DNA of 64,000 nucleotides from Oceanospirillaceae bacterium. Its GTDB lineage: Bacteria; Pseudomonadota; Gammaproteobacteria; Pseudomonadales; Balneatricaceae. The notes beneath the pieces are model-generated. The model saw only the letters and a program-made list of their open reading frames with translations. It made no database searches and was not told where the DNA came from. Below are positions 25,410 through 33,479 of this stretch, one piece after another. The first letter of the stretch is position 1. Each line of letters starts with the position of its first letter. The translations under genes and the position numbers were made by a program. The stretch is from positions 1 through 64,000 of the forward strand of contig JABSQZ010000019.1 of the NCBI GenBank assembly GCA_013215505.1, given 5' to 3'.

Positions 25410-25608
25410 CTGGCACTGAGCCGCCGGTAACACGCATGTATAAGAACCGATAATAAAGCATAGACCTAAGGGGTATGCGAATAAGTCCGGGATGCTCTGT
25501 AAGCTCTACTGGGGGTTAGGCAAATAGCTGTGTTGCACACGGCGCCCACATGGCAGCTGCTGGATTGATTCGTTGTTCCCACAGAAAAATAATAGTTGAG
25601 GTTTAACA

Positions 25609-26922
25609 GTGAGTTTTTTTAGTGACGAGCAAGAACGGCAGTTATTAACAACATTAGAGACTGAAAGTAAGCCATTACCCGGCAACGATAGACGTAAATT
25701 TTTGGCATCGGCGATGGCTCTGCTGGGAACCGCGACACTCGCCAGATCGGCCTCAGCCAATCCGGCGAACTTGCCACCGCAAGTTCCGCAGTGGAGTAAA
25801 ACCTTAGGGCCTGGGGTGTTAACAAATCCCTACGGTAAGCCTTCGCGCTTTGAGAAGGAAGTGATCAGAAGAACCGTCCCCTGGTTGACCGCAGATCGAA
25901 TTTCTTCAGTGAGCATGACACCACTGGCTTCACTGAGCGGTATCATTACCCCTAACAGTTTAGTGTTCGAACGGCATCACTCCGGTGTACCGGACATAGA
26001 CCCCGAGCAGCACCGGCTGGTTATTCACGGCTTAGTAGAAAAACCTATCATTTTGAGCATGCATGACTTGCAGCGATTCCCCAGTGTCACTGAAATTAAA
26101 TTCTTAGAGTGCGCCGCCAATGGTGGGATGGAGTGGAAGGGGCCGCAGATGAAATCGCTGCAATTTAGCCACGGAATGCTCTCATGTTGTGAGTGGACAG
26201 GGGTAAGGTTGTCGACCATCCTGGCGGAAGTTGGCATTAAACCCGAGGCCAAGTGGATATTGGCGGAGGGAGCTGACGGTGCTGGCATGGCGCGCAGTAT
26301 CCCGCTGGAAAAAGCACTGGACGATACTATTATCGTCTATGCGCAAAACGGCGAGGCGCTGCGACCTGAGCAGGGTTACCCGCTGCGGCTGCTCAACCCT
26401 GGCTGGGAGGGCAATACCAGTATTAAATGGCTGAGACGCCTGAAGATCAGCGACAAGCCTTGGTACATGCGCGAGGAAACTTCTAAATACACTGACTTAA
26501 TGGATGACGGCCGCGCCCGTAAATTCTCTTTTGTGCAAGAGTGTAATTCTGTGATCACATCCCCTGCACCTGAAGCTCCCTTTAAAGGGCCAGGTTGGTA
26601 TCGAATCGAGGGCTTTGCCTGGTCGGGCCGCGGTAAAATAAAAGCGGTTGATATCTCCTTAGATGGTGGCAATACATGGCAGCAAACTGAGCTTACCGGG
26701 CTGGTACTCTCTAAGTCGCTGACCCGCTTTAGTATTATGCATCACTGGCTGGGCAATCCGATGTTGCTACAGAGTCGGGCCGTGGATGAAACTGGCTATG
26801 TTCAGCCGACCATCACCCAGTTGCGCGCCGAGCGCGGCACTAACTCTATCTACCACAAAAATTCTATCCATACCTGGAAGTTAGATGCAAACGGGGAGGT
26901 GTCCAATGTACAACTTAGTTAA
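25609..26922 (+). CDS. soxC: Sulfane dehydrogenase, molybdopterin subunit SoxC
   Basis: 437-residue periplasmic molybdenum protein of the sulfite oxidase family. With SoxD it oxidises the sulfane sulfur bound to SoxY, allowing complete thiosulfate oxidation to sulfate. A Tat signal is visible as NDRRKFLAS near residue 27. The Mo-coordinating cysteine is in KFLECAANGGMEW near residue 165, and a C-terminal dimerisation domain follows (RIEGFAWSGRGKI, DISLDGGNTW). The GTG start is supported by TTGAGG 7 bp upstream. It overlaps soxD by 17 bp. Confidence 0.95.
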   Translation: MSFFSDEQERQLLTTLETESKPLPGNDRRKFLASAMALLGTATLARSASANPANLPPQVPQWSKTLGPGVLTNPYGKPSRFEKEVIRRTVPWLTADRISSVSMTPLASLSGIITPNSLVFERHHSGVPDIDPEQHRLVIHGLVEKPIILSMHDLQRFPSVTEIKFLECAANGGMEWKGPQMKSLQFSHGMLSCCEWTGVRLSTILAEVGIKPEAKWILAEGADGAGMARSIPLEKALDDTIIVYAQNGEALRPEQGYPLRLLNPGWEGNTSIKWLRRLKISDKPWYMREETSKYTDLMDDGRARKFSFVQECNSVITSPAPEAPFKGPGWYRIEGFAWSGRGKIKAVDISLDGGNTWQQTELTGLVLSKSLTRFSIMHHWLGNPMLLQSRAVDETGYVQPTITQLRAERGTNSIYHKNSIHTWKLDANGEVSNVQLS

Positions 26923-27589
26923 AACTGCCAGCATAAATTATTGCAACCCGCTCAGCTTGCTACTGAGCGTACTGTTGCTGAGCTGCGCATCGCTGCAGGC
27001 AAGTGAACAGACTCCGCAGGCTATCTACAACCAAGGCGCGGCCTTTGCCATTGGTTCACCTGCCAGCGCCACAGAAATTGCCGGTTGGGACATCGATGTG
27101 CGCCCGGACGGTGTCGGTCTGCCCGAAGGTTCCGGGTCAGTCGAACAGGGAGCGCTTATCTACGAGCAAAAGTGCGCTATGTGCCACGGTGACTTCGGTG
27201 AGGGAGCGGGACGTTATCCCAAGTTAGCCGGTGGTGAGGGATCGCTGCAAGATGCGCGCCCGGAAAAAACCGTCGGTAGCTATTGGCCTTACACATCCAC
27301 TTTGTGGGATTACATCCGCCGCGCTATGCCCTACTACGCACCGCAGTCACTGAAAGTCGACGAAGTGTATTCTCTGACCGCTTATGTGTTGAATCTCAAT
27401 GACATACTCGATGATGATGCAGTGGTTGATCAGCAGAGCTTAATGCAGATAAAAATGCCCAATCGCGATGGCTTTTACCTGGATACGCGCCCGGATAGCC
27501 AAAATCAGCGCTGCATGCAGGACTGTTTAAAAGGCACTGACCTGAAACTGGTCAGTAGCCTGGCCGAGCCAGAGGTGAATGTAGATTAG
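26906..27589 (+). CDS. soxD: SoxD, c-type cytochrome subunit of sulfane dehydrogenase
   Basis: 227-residue secreted cytochrome c, electron-accepting partner of SoxC. A signal peptide precedes SEQTPQ near residue 32. One haem site CAMCHGDFGEGAG lies near residue 91 and the axial Met is probably in AMPYYAPQSL near 147. The start at 26906 has GGGGAGG just upstream; the frame extends slightly further into soxC without support. Only one haem motif is seen, whereas some SoxD proteins carry two. The pair is separated from soxX by 229 bp, so it may form its own transcription unit. Confidence 0.92.
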   Translation: MYNLVKTASINYCNPLSLLLSVLLLSCASLQASEQTPQAIYNQGAAFAIGSPASATEIAGWDIDVRPDGVGLPEGSGSVEQGALIYEQKCAMCHGDFGEGAGRYPKLAGGEGSLQDARPEKTVGSYWPYTSTLWDYIRRAMPYYAPQSLKVDEVYSLTAYVLNLNDILDDDAVVDQQSLMQIKMPNRDGFYLDTRPDSQNQRCMQDCLKGTDLKLVSSLAEPEVNVD

Positions 27590-27784
27590 TTGGCTTAATT
27601 CTGCTAGAAATAAAAGTCGGCAACAGCCTGGGAGAGGTTGAACTTAAAAATTATACAAAATGTAGACAACCGCCAACAATAATTATAAGTATTTAAAAAT
27701 ACTGCGGTAATTCACAAACAGTACTCTATTCTATATAGCTAATTATTGTATAATATCTCATTTATATATTAATTTGTTATATGA

Positions 27785-27818
27785 AATAACAACAATAATT
27801 AAAACAAGAGGCAATACG
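27785..27818 (+). promoter_or_regulatory. A-rich leader and ribosome-binding site of soxX, possible Crc/Hfq target
   Basis: AATAACAACAATAA at 27785-27798 fits the repeated AAN pattern known for Crc-Hfq binding in Pseudomonas. It lies immediately upstream of the AAGAGG ribosome-binding site of soxX. The match is by eye; regulation is inferred. Confidence 0.35.
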
Positions 27819-28163
27819 ATGATAAGAACATTAAAACTTATGCTAAGTGCCTGCGTATTTATCAGCTTACTATTCCAGCCGCTAATGGCCGGGGAGATAG
27901 AAGAAGGTAAAAAGCTCGGCTTCGACCGCAAAAAAGGCAACTGTCTGGCCTGTCACTCAGTTGACGGTGGCTCTCTGCCCGGAAACACTGGGCCGGTACT
28001 GATCGCCATGAAGGCAAGATTTCCCGACCGGGAAACCTTAGTGGCGCAAATTAGCGATCCACGTAAAAACAACCCAAAAACTATCATGCCTCCCTTTGGC
28101 AGCCATGACATTTTGAGTGAGGTTGAAATAAATAAAATAGTGACTTGGCTGTATAGTTTATAA
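27819..28163 (+). CDS. soxX: SoxX, monohaem cytochrome c of the SoxAX complex
   Basis: 114-residue secreted cytochrome. A signal peptide ends near MAGEIEEG (residue 26). The haem site CLACHSVDGGSLPG lies near residue 45 and the methionine ligand is in TIMPPFGSH near 90. SoxX and SoxA together attach thiosulfate oxidatively to the SoxY cysteine. The ATG at 27819 is preceded by AAGAGG. First gene of the soxXYZAK group, 43 bp ahead of soxY. Confidence 0.95.
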   Translation: MIRTLKLMLSACVFISLLFQPLMAGEIEEGKKLGFDRKKGNCLACHSVDGGSLPGNTGPVLIAMKARFPDRETLVAQISDPRKNNPKTIMPPFGSHDILSEVEINKIVTWLYSL

Positions 28164-28206
28164 GCGCTGAGTTAGTCAGATAGCGATTGAATAAAAAGGC
28201 ATAAAT

Positions 28207-28668
28207 ATGAAATTTTCCAGACGTAAATTTTTTACCACAATTGGTAAAGGCGCGGCCTGTTTGGCAGTGTTGAGTAGCTTGCCCAGTGTCGTGTGGGCAA
28301 AGTGGAATGGCTCTGCATTTGCCGCCACCGACTTAACTGCTGCGATAGATGCAAAGTACCCGGGACTAACCATCGAAGATAGCGATAAAGTCAGCTTAAA
28401 AGCACCCGCTATCGCCGAAAACGGTGCAGTGGTGCCCGTGTCAGTACAGAGCAGCTTAGACAATATCAGCAGTATTAGCTTGTTTGTGGTCAAGAACCCC
28501 TCTCCATTAATCTCAACTTTTAATCTGACCGAGCAAAGTGTTGCCGATGTCTCTATCCGCATTCGCATGGGCACTACCTCAGACGTGATTGCCTTAGTTG
28601 AAGCAGATGGAAAACTATACCGCGCGACATCGACCGTTAAAGTAACTATAGGCGGCTGTGGCGGCTAG
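28207..28668 (+). CDS. soxY: SoxY, sulfur carrier protein
   Basis: 153-residue periplasmic carrier. A Tat signal SRRKFF lies at residues 4-9 and the protein ends in GGCGG, the flexible arm whose cysteine covalently carries the sulfur intermediate through the cycle. SoxY is exported as a complex with SoxZ, encoded 17 bp downstream. The C-terminal motif and the length are those of canonical SoxY. Confidence 0.97.
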   Translation: MKFSRRKFFTTIGKGAACLAVLSSLPSVVWAKWNGSAFAATDLTAAIDAKYPGLTIEDSDKVSLKAPAIAENGAVVPVSVQSSLDNISSISLFVVKNPSPLISTFNLTEQSVADVSIRIRMGTTSDVIALVEADGKLYRATSTVKVTIGGCGG

Positions 28669-28685
28669 TCTTTTGGAGAGAAAAA

Positions 28686-28988
28686 ATGAAATTGAAAGTA
28701 AAAGCGAAAGCTCGTGACGGTGTTGTCAAAGTTAAAATGCTGATCAAACACCAAATGGAAACCGGACGCCGCAAAGATAAAAAAGGGGCTCTGATTCCCG
28801 CTCACCACTTGACTGAAATCATGGCAGAGTATCAGGGCAACAAAGTTTTTAGCACTGAAGTGGGCCCCGGGGTTTCCAAAGACCCGTTTCTGGCCTTCTA
28901 TTTTAAAGGTGCTGCGGGCGATAGCTTAAAGATATCAGCTATAGATACTGCAGGTGAAACAGGCAGTGTGGAAGTGACCATTAAATAA
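28686..28988 (+). CDS. soxZ: SoxZ, sulfur carrier partner
   Basis: 100-residue immunoglobulin-like partner of SoxY without its own signal peptide. Family marks are HQMETGRRKDKKG near residue 22, the IPAHHLTEI segment and GPGVSKDPFLAFYFKG near 60-80. GGAGAG precedes the ATG. It forms the SoxYZ heterodimer that presents the sulfur substrate to SoxAX, SoxB and SoxCD. Confidence 0.97.
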   Translation: MKLKVKAKARDGVVKVKMLIKHQMETGRRKDKKGALIPAHHLTEIMAEYQGNKVFSTEVGPGVSKDPFLAFYFKGAAGDSLKISAIDTAGETGSVEVTIK

Positions 28989-29009
28989 TCCTAGCAAGAG
29001 GATTCAAGA

Positions 29010-29858
29010 ATGAAAAAAATAATAACAATATGTGCTCTGTTAGCAGCTTTTTCGGTTGGCAGCGCAAGTGCAAACGAGACCCAATTTGACAAGTTAGTGG
29101 CCGAGGATGGCAGCAAATTTCGCAGTTATTTTCTGAACAAATTTGCCAGTGTTGAAGTGACTGATTATGTTAATGGCGTGTATGCCATTGATGCAAAATC
29201 ACGCGAGCAATGGGAGGAAATTGAAGATTTCCCCCCTTACGAGTTGTCTATTGATGAGGGACAAGAGTTATTTGAAAAGCCCTTTGCCAACGGTAAAAGC
29301 TATGCCAGTTGTTTTGCCAATGATGGCATCAACGTGCGTAAAAACTACCCTTACTACGATCTGGAGCTGTCTAAGGTAATGACCTTAGAATTGGCGATCA
29401 ACCTGTGCCGCGAAGCCAATGGAGAAAAGCCGCTAGGTTATAAAAAGGGTGATATTGCATTGCTTTCAGCTTATATGGCCTACACCTCCAGAGACGAGAC
29501 TTTTAATATTGGGGTGCCTAACCAGGCTGCATATGACGCTTATCTGGACGGGAAAAAGTTCTTTTACTCAAAGCGTGGTCAGCTCAACCTGGCCTGTTCT
29601 GATTGTCACTTAGTGGCTGCCGGACAAAAGTTGCGCGCGGATATCCCGAGCCCGGCACTGGGACACACTACTGGCTTTCCGGTGTATCGCTCTAAATGGG
29701 GTGGACTGGGGACACTGCACCGTCGCTATGCCGGTTGCAATAAAAATGTCCGGGCTCAGCCTTTTTCCGCTCAGGGAGAGGAGTATCGCAACTTAGAGTT
29801 TTTCCAGTCACTGATGAACCAAGGCTTAGTTCTTAATGGCCCGAGTGCGCGCAAATAG
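29010..29858 (+). CDS. soxA: SoxA, cytochrome c of the SoxAX complex
   Basis: 282-residue secreted protein with a signal peptide to about residue 21 (GSASA). The C-terminal haem site CSDCHLVAAGQ lies near residue 196 and the active-site cysteine is in RYAGCNKNVRAQPF near 245. The N-terminal domain keeps one cysteine in YASCFANDG, but no CxxCH, so this is a monohaem SoxA. It forms the bond between thiosulfate and SoxY. The gene is 21 bp after soxZ and followed at once by soxK. Confidence 0.96.
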   Translation: MKKIITICALLAAFSVGSASANETQFDKLVAEDGSKFRSYFLNKFASVEVTDYVNGVYAIDAKSREQWEEIEDFPPYELSIDEGQELFEKPFANGKSYASCFANDGINVRKNYPYYDLELSKVMTLELAINLCREANGEKPLGYKKGDIALLSAYMAYTSRDETFNIGVPNQAAYDAYLDGKKFFYSKRGQLNLACSDCHLVAAGQKLRADIPSPALGHTTGFPVYRSKWGGLGTLHRRYAGCNKNVRAQPFSAQGEEYRNLEFFQSLMNQGLVLNGPSARK

Positions 29859-29880
29859 CGCCCAATATAGGAATGTCACT

Positions 29881-30174
29881 ATGAAAAAGTTATTAGTTGT
29901 CGCTATGGCGGCGTTACTCAGTGCACCGGTTGTGGCTAGTACAGAAGTTGTTGCGCTGATCGACAAAGCGCAAAGCACACGTCTGCAAGCTGCTGCAGCA
30001 GGTTTTGAGTGGACTAAAACAGCAGGTCTGATCAAAAGCGCGCAAAAGGCATTAAAAGACGGTGATGCGGCGCTGGCACAGAAACTTGCCAGCAAAGCAT
30101 TAAAGCAAGCCGAGAATAGCCTATTGCAAGCGCAATACTCAGATCAGCACTGGCAAGATCATGCGCCGCAGTAA
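29881..30174 (+). CDS. soxK: SoxK-like SoxXA-binding protein
   Basis: 97-residue secreted helical protein with signal peptide to about residue 19 (APVVAS). The mature part has two helices with alanine/lysine-rich repeats (LIDKAQSTRLQAAAAG, LIKSAQKALKDGDAALAQ, LASKALKQAENS) like the SoxXA-binding protein SAXB/SoxK, which stimulates SoxXA. The ATG at 29881 is chosen; the open frame starts earlier inside soxA. It sits between soxA and soxB, the expected place. Confidence 0.85.
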   Translation: MKKLLVVAMAALLSAPVVASTEVVALIDKAQSTRLQAAAAGFEWTKTAGLIKSAQKALKDGDAALAQKLASKALKQAENSLLQAQYSDQHWQDHAPQ

Positions 30175-30190
30175 AACTCAGTAACGCAAT

Positions 30191-30219
30191 AAAGCTACAC
30201 AGTTGGGCTGTGTGGCTTT
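30191..30219 (+). terminator. Hairpin terminator between soxK and soxB
   Basis: AAAGCTACACAG (30191-30202) pairs with CTGTGTGGCTTT (30208-30219) with one T-G pair around TTGGG, and a run of seven T follows at 30227-30233. It could partly stop transcription before soxB and so set the ratio of carrier proteins to SoxB. Confidence 0.6.
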
Positions 30220-30265
30220 CTGCAGCTTTTTTTCAGCCCAATTGCTTTAATGTGGATATCAATTT

Positions 30266-32014
30266 ATGAATATCAGTCGTCGCGAATTTAGTCAGTTAAT
30301 GGCCATGGCCGGAGTTGCGGGCCTGTTGCCGCGCAATGTGTTTGCCAGTAGCAGTGTCGAAAAAATGTATGATCTTCCCGCTAGCGGAGAGGTGCGACTG
30401 CTGCACATGACTGACTGCCACGCCCAGTTGCTACCTATTTATTTTCGTGAGCCCAGCGTCAACATAGGCTTGCATAATTCCTGGGGCAAGGCACCGCACT
30501 TAGTCGGAGAAGCGATGCTGAAACAGTTTAAATTAGACCCTTCCAGCGCCAACGCGCACGCCTTTAGCTATTTAAATTTTGCCAATGCCGCTGACGAGTT
30601 CGGCAAAGTGGGTGGCTTCGCCCACCTGAAAACCTTAGTCGATAAGTTGCGCGGTGAATACGGTAGCGACAAAACCTTACTGCTCGACGGCGGTGATACC
30701 TGGCAGGGATCCGGCACCTCCTATTGGACCCGCGGTAAGGACATGGTCGGTGCCTGCAATCTGCTGGGGGTTGATATCATGACCGGTCACTGGGAGTTTA
30801 CTTATCAGGACTCTGAAGTGTTAGAAAACATCAAAGAGTTTAACGGCGAATTTTTAGCGCAGAATATTTTAGTCAAAGAAGACGCGCTGTTCGACGGAGC
30901 CCCCGCCTACGATGAAGATAGCGGTCACGCTTTTAAGCCTTATACCATCAAAGAATTAAATGGCCACAGGATTGCAGTGATCGGCCAGGCTTTTCCCTAC
31001 ACCCCTATTGCCAACCCGCAGCGCTTTATCCCCGATTGGACTTTTGGCATTCGCGAGGCGGAAATTCAAGAGCTGGTGGATAAGATTCGCAGCACTGAAA
31101 AGCCCGCGGCGGTGATACTGTTATCGCACAATGGCATGGACGTCGATCTAAAAATGGCCTCCCAAGTCACAGGTATAGATGCTATTTTTGGCGGTCATAC
31201 TCACGACGGAGTCCCAGAGGCGATAGAAGTTAAAAATGCTCAGGGCATGACACTAGTCACTAATGCCGGCTCCAATGGCAAGTTTCTCGGGGTGATGGAT
31301 TTAGAGATTCAGGGCGGCAAAGTCACAGGTTACAACTACAAACTGCTGCCAATTTTTTCCGCTATGCTAAAAGCGGATCCACAGATGCAGCAATATATAG
31401 ATAACATGCGTCAGCCATTTTTAGACAAACTGCAGCAACCTCTAGGGACAGCGGGAAGTTTACTGTATCGCCGGGGTAACTTTAACGGCACTTTCGATCA
31501 GGTAATCTGTGACGCCTTAAGAGCGGTGAAAGACTGTCAGATCTCTTTGTCTCCTGGATTCAGGTGGGGCACTAGTGTCTTAGCCGGGCAGAGTATCACT
31601 ATGGAACACGTCTTAGACCAAACCTGTATTACCTACCCAGAAACTTATGCCCGTGAGATGAGTGGTGCGCAGATCAAAGCCATTTTGGAAGATGTGGCGG
31701 ACAACTTATTTAACCCTGACCCTTACTACCAGCAAGGCGGGGACATGGTACGCGTCGGCGGCTTAGATTATGTGCTGGACCCACTGGGTAGCGCCGGTAA
31801 CAGAGTCACAGAAATGCAGCTAGACAATGGGCAAAAAATCGACGCCAATAAAAACTACAAAGTTGCCGGTTGGGCCACGGTCGGTAGTCAGGCGCCCGGC
31901 GCTCCTATCTGGGATGTGGTCAGTCAGTACATGCAAGATCAACAGCAAGTTGACTTTAAAAAGCTCAATACGCCGAAACTGCTGAATGTCGCCAATAACC
32001 CAGGTTTTAACTAA
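30266..32014 (+). CDS. soxB: SoxB, thiosulfohydrolase
   Basis: 582-residue dimanganese enzyme of the 5'-nucleotidase family that hydrolyses the sulfone group from SoxY-bound S-thiosulfonate, releasing sulfate. A Tat signal is seen as SRREF at residues 4-8. Metal-site motifs are HMTDCHAQLLP near 48, GGDTWQGSG near 144, TGHWEFTY near 172, LSHNGMDVD near 290 and FGGHTHDG near 312. The gene follows the soxK terminator hairpin by 46 bp. Confidence 0.97.
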   Translation: MNISRREFSQLMAMAGVAGLLPRNVFASSSVEKMYDLPASGEVRLLHMTDCHAQLLPIYFREPSVNIGLHNSWGKAPHLVGEAMLKQFKLDPSSANAHAFSYLNFANAADEFGKVGGFAHLKTLVDKLRGEYGSDKTLLLDGGDTWQGSGTSYWTRGKDMVGACNLLGVDIMTGHWEFTYQDSEVLENIKEFNGEFLAQNILVKEDALFDGAPAYDEDSGHAFKPYTIKELNGHRIAVIGQAFPYTPIANPQRFIPDWTFGIREAEIQELVDKIRSTEKPAAVILLSHNGMDVDLKMASQVTGIDAIFGGHTHDGVPEAIEVKNAQGMTLVTNAGSNGKFLGVMDLEIQGGKVTGYNYKLLPIFSAMLKADPQMQQYIDNMRQPFLDKLQQPLGTAGSLLYRRGNFNGTFDQVICDALRAVKDCQISLSPGFRWGTSVLAGQSITMEHVLDQTCITYPETYAREMSGAQIKAILEDVADNLFNPDPYYQQGGDMVRVGGLDYVLDPLGSAGNRVTEMQLDNGQKIDANKNYKVAGWATVGSQAPGAPIWDVVSQYMQDQQQVDFKKLNTPKLLNVANNPGFN

Positions 32015-32039
32015 GTACTGATTATTAGAAGAGGCTGAA

Positions 32040-32909
32040 ATGTTGCAATCACTACTCAAATATACTCTGTTAGTACTGGCACTGAGCCAGATGACTAATC
32101 TATCGGCAGCGCCAGTTACTAGTCAATACCAGGGTTTAGCTGTGAATGCTAATCTGGAACTCGGGGACAGTGATAAGCCGGTATTTTTGATACTACACGG
32201 TACACTAGCCTGGTATGGCATGGAGCTGCCTAAGGCGCTGCAAACTGTCTTGGCAGATGAAGGTTATCCCAGCCTGGCAATTAGCTTGAGTTATGGCGTC
32301 GATAATCGCAGCGGCTTTTACAACTGTGAACAAGGTCTCTCCAGTGGTCAGGGGGCGGCGATATCTGAGATTGATCACTGGGTAGATTATTTGCATCAGC
32401 AGGGATACAAAAATGTTGCTGTGATAGCGCACTCCAGAGGTGGCGCGCAAATGGCTGATTACAGCTTGCAGCACAGCGATAAGATCTCTCAGCTGCACTT
32501 GATTGCGCCTATGCACTGGAACATGGAAAATAGCCGCCAGCGCTATGATGCAGAGCACAGTGAATCCCTGGCGCAAGTTCTGAGCAATATTGAGCAGAAC
32601 CCGCAACAGCCATTGCAGCAACAAGATGTGCTCTCATGCAAAAATACCACTGTCTCTGCAGCGGCTTTTCGCAGTTACTATAGCCCTATCCCGGAAAAGA
32701 ACACTCCGGCGTTACTTTCGTCGATAAATGTTAAAACCAGTGTTTATCTAGGCTCAAATGATCCACTGACGCCGGGTTTTATGGCACAGCAGGCACTGTT
32801 TTCCGCAAATCCTCTGATCGATTTGGTGATGATAGAAGATGCTGATCACTTTTTTCGCGATTTATACGCAGATGAAATTATTGAAGATATACTAGAGAGG
32901 CTAGAGTAA
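32040..32909 (+). CDS. Secreted alpha/beta hydrolase in the sox cluster
   Basis: 289 residues with a signal peptide to about residue 23 (TNLSA). The alpha/beta hydrolase fold is indicated by ILHGTLAWYG (oxyanion region) near 53, the nucleophile elbow AHSRGGAQ near 140 and a late DADHFF segment near 274 with the probable catalytic His; an Asp acid is likely near SNDPLTPG (240). GAAGAGG precedes the ATG, 25 bp after soxB. No link between such a hydrolase and Sox chemistry is known to me; substrate unknown. Confidence 0.8.
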   Translation: MLQSLLKYTLLVLALSQMTNLSAAPVTSQYQGLAVNANLELGDSDKPVFLILHGTLAWYGMELPKALQTVLADEGYPSLAISLSYGVDNRSGFYNCEQGLSSGQGAAISEIDHWVDYLHQQGYKNVAVIAHSRGGAQMADYSLQHSDKISQLHLIAPMHWNMENSRQRYDAEHSESLAQVLSNIEQNPQQPLQQQDVLSCKNTTVSAAAFRSYYSPIPEKNTPALLSSINVKTSVYLGSNDPLTPGFMAQQALFSANPLIDLVMIEDADHFFRDLYADEIIEDILERLE

Positions 32910-32954
32910 CATTTGGTTTTTTCTTTTTTTGACGCCTGTAAGCGGATTGTTATT

Positions 32955-33479
32955 ATGATCAATTTTATGCACACAGGGCTAGCCAGAGTATCGATGGCGC
33001 TATCACTGCTGTTTCTGCTTGCGCTCTTGCCGCCCGCTGTTGTGCATGCTGCAGAAGAACAACACCACTCTAAATACATTAGCCTGGCTAAAGATTTACA
33101 GGCAAGTGCGGCCCAGTTACCTCAAAAAAAGGTTTTTCTGTTATATGTCTCGGCGCCCGGGTGCAGTTATTGCGAGCGCCTGGAACGGCAGATCTTAGAG
33201 CCGCTGCTGATCAGCGGCAATTATGCAAACAAACTGTTACTGCGGAAAATTAATTGGGAATCGGAGCTCGAAGTGGTGAATTTTTCCGGAGAGCCCCAGC
33301 TGCCAGTGGATTTACTGTTAGATTATAAGATTATCGCCACCCCGACTTTACTGCTGTTAGACAAAAACGGTCGACAGTTAGCTGAGCCGATAGTGGGCTA
33401 TAATGGCAGCGACTACTATTGGTACTACCTGGATCTGGCGATAGAGCAATCTATCGCTGCTCTCGGTCAGGTTAATTAA
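32955..33479 (+). CDS. soxW: SoxW-like periplasmic thioredoxin
   Basis: 174 residues from ATG 32955, with a hydrophobic signal sequence ending near VVHAAEE. The thioredoxin active site is SAPGCSYCERLE near residue 72, and the cis-Pro loop is IIATPTLLLLD near 130. SoxW-type thioredoxins keep Sox cysteines reduced or clear persulfides. The start is uncertain because ribosome-binding sites are poor; TTG 32913 and ATG 32967 are alternatives. Its stop overlaps that of the convergent permease by 3 bp. SoxV, the usual membrane electron donor, is not seen. Confidence 0.82.
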   Translation: MINFMHTGLARVSMALSLLFLLALLPPAVVHAAEEQHHSKYISLAKDLQASAAQLPQKKVFLLYVSAPGCSYCERLERQILEPLLISGNYANKLLLRKINWESELEVVNFSGEPQLPVDLLLDYKIIATPTLLLLDKNGRQLAEPIVGYNGSDYYWYYLDLAIEQSIAALGQVN

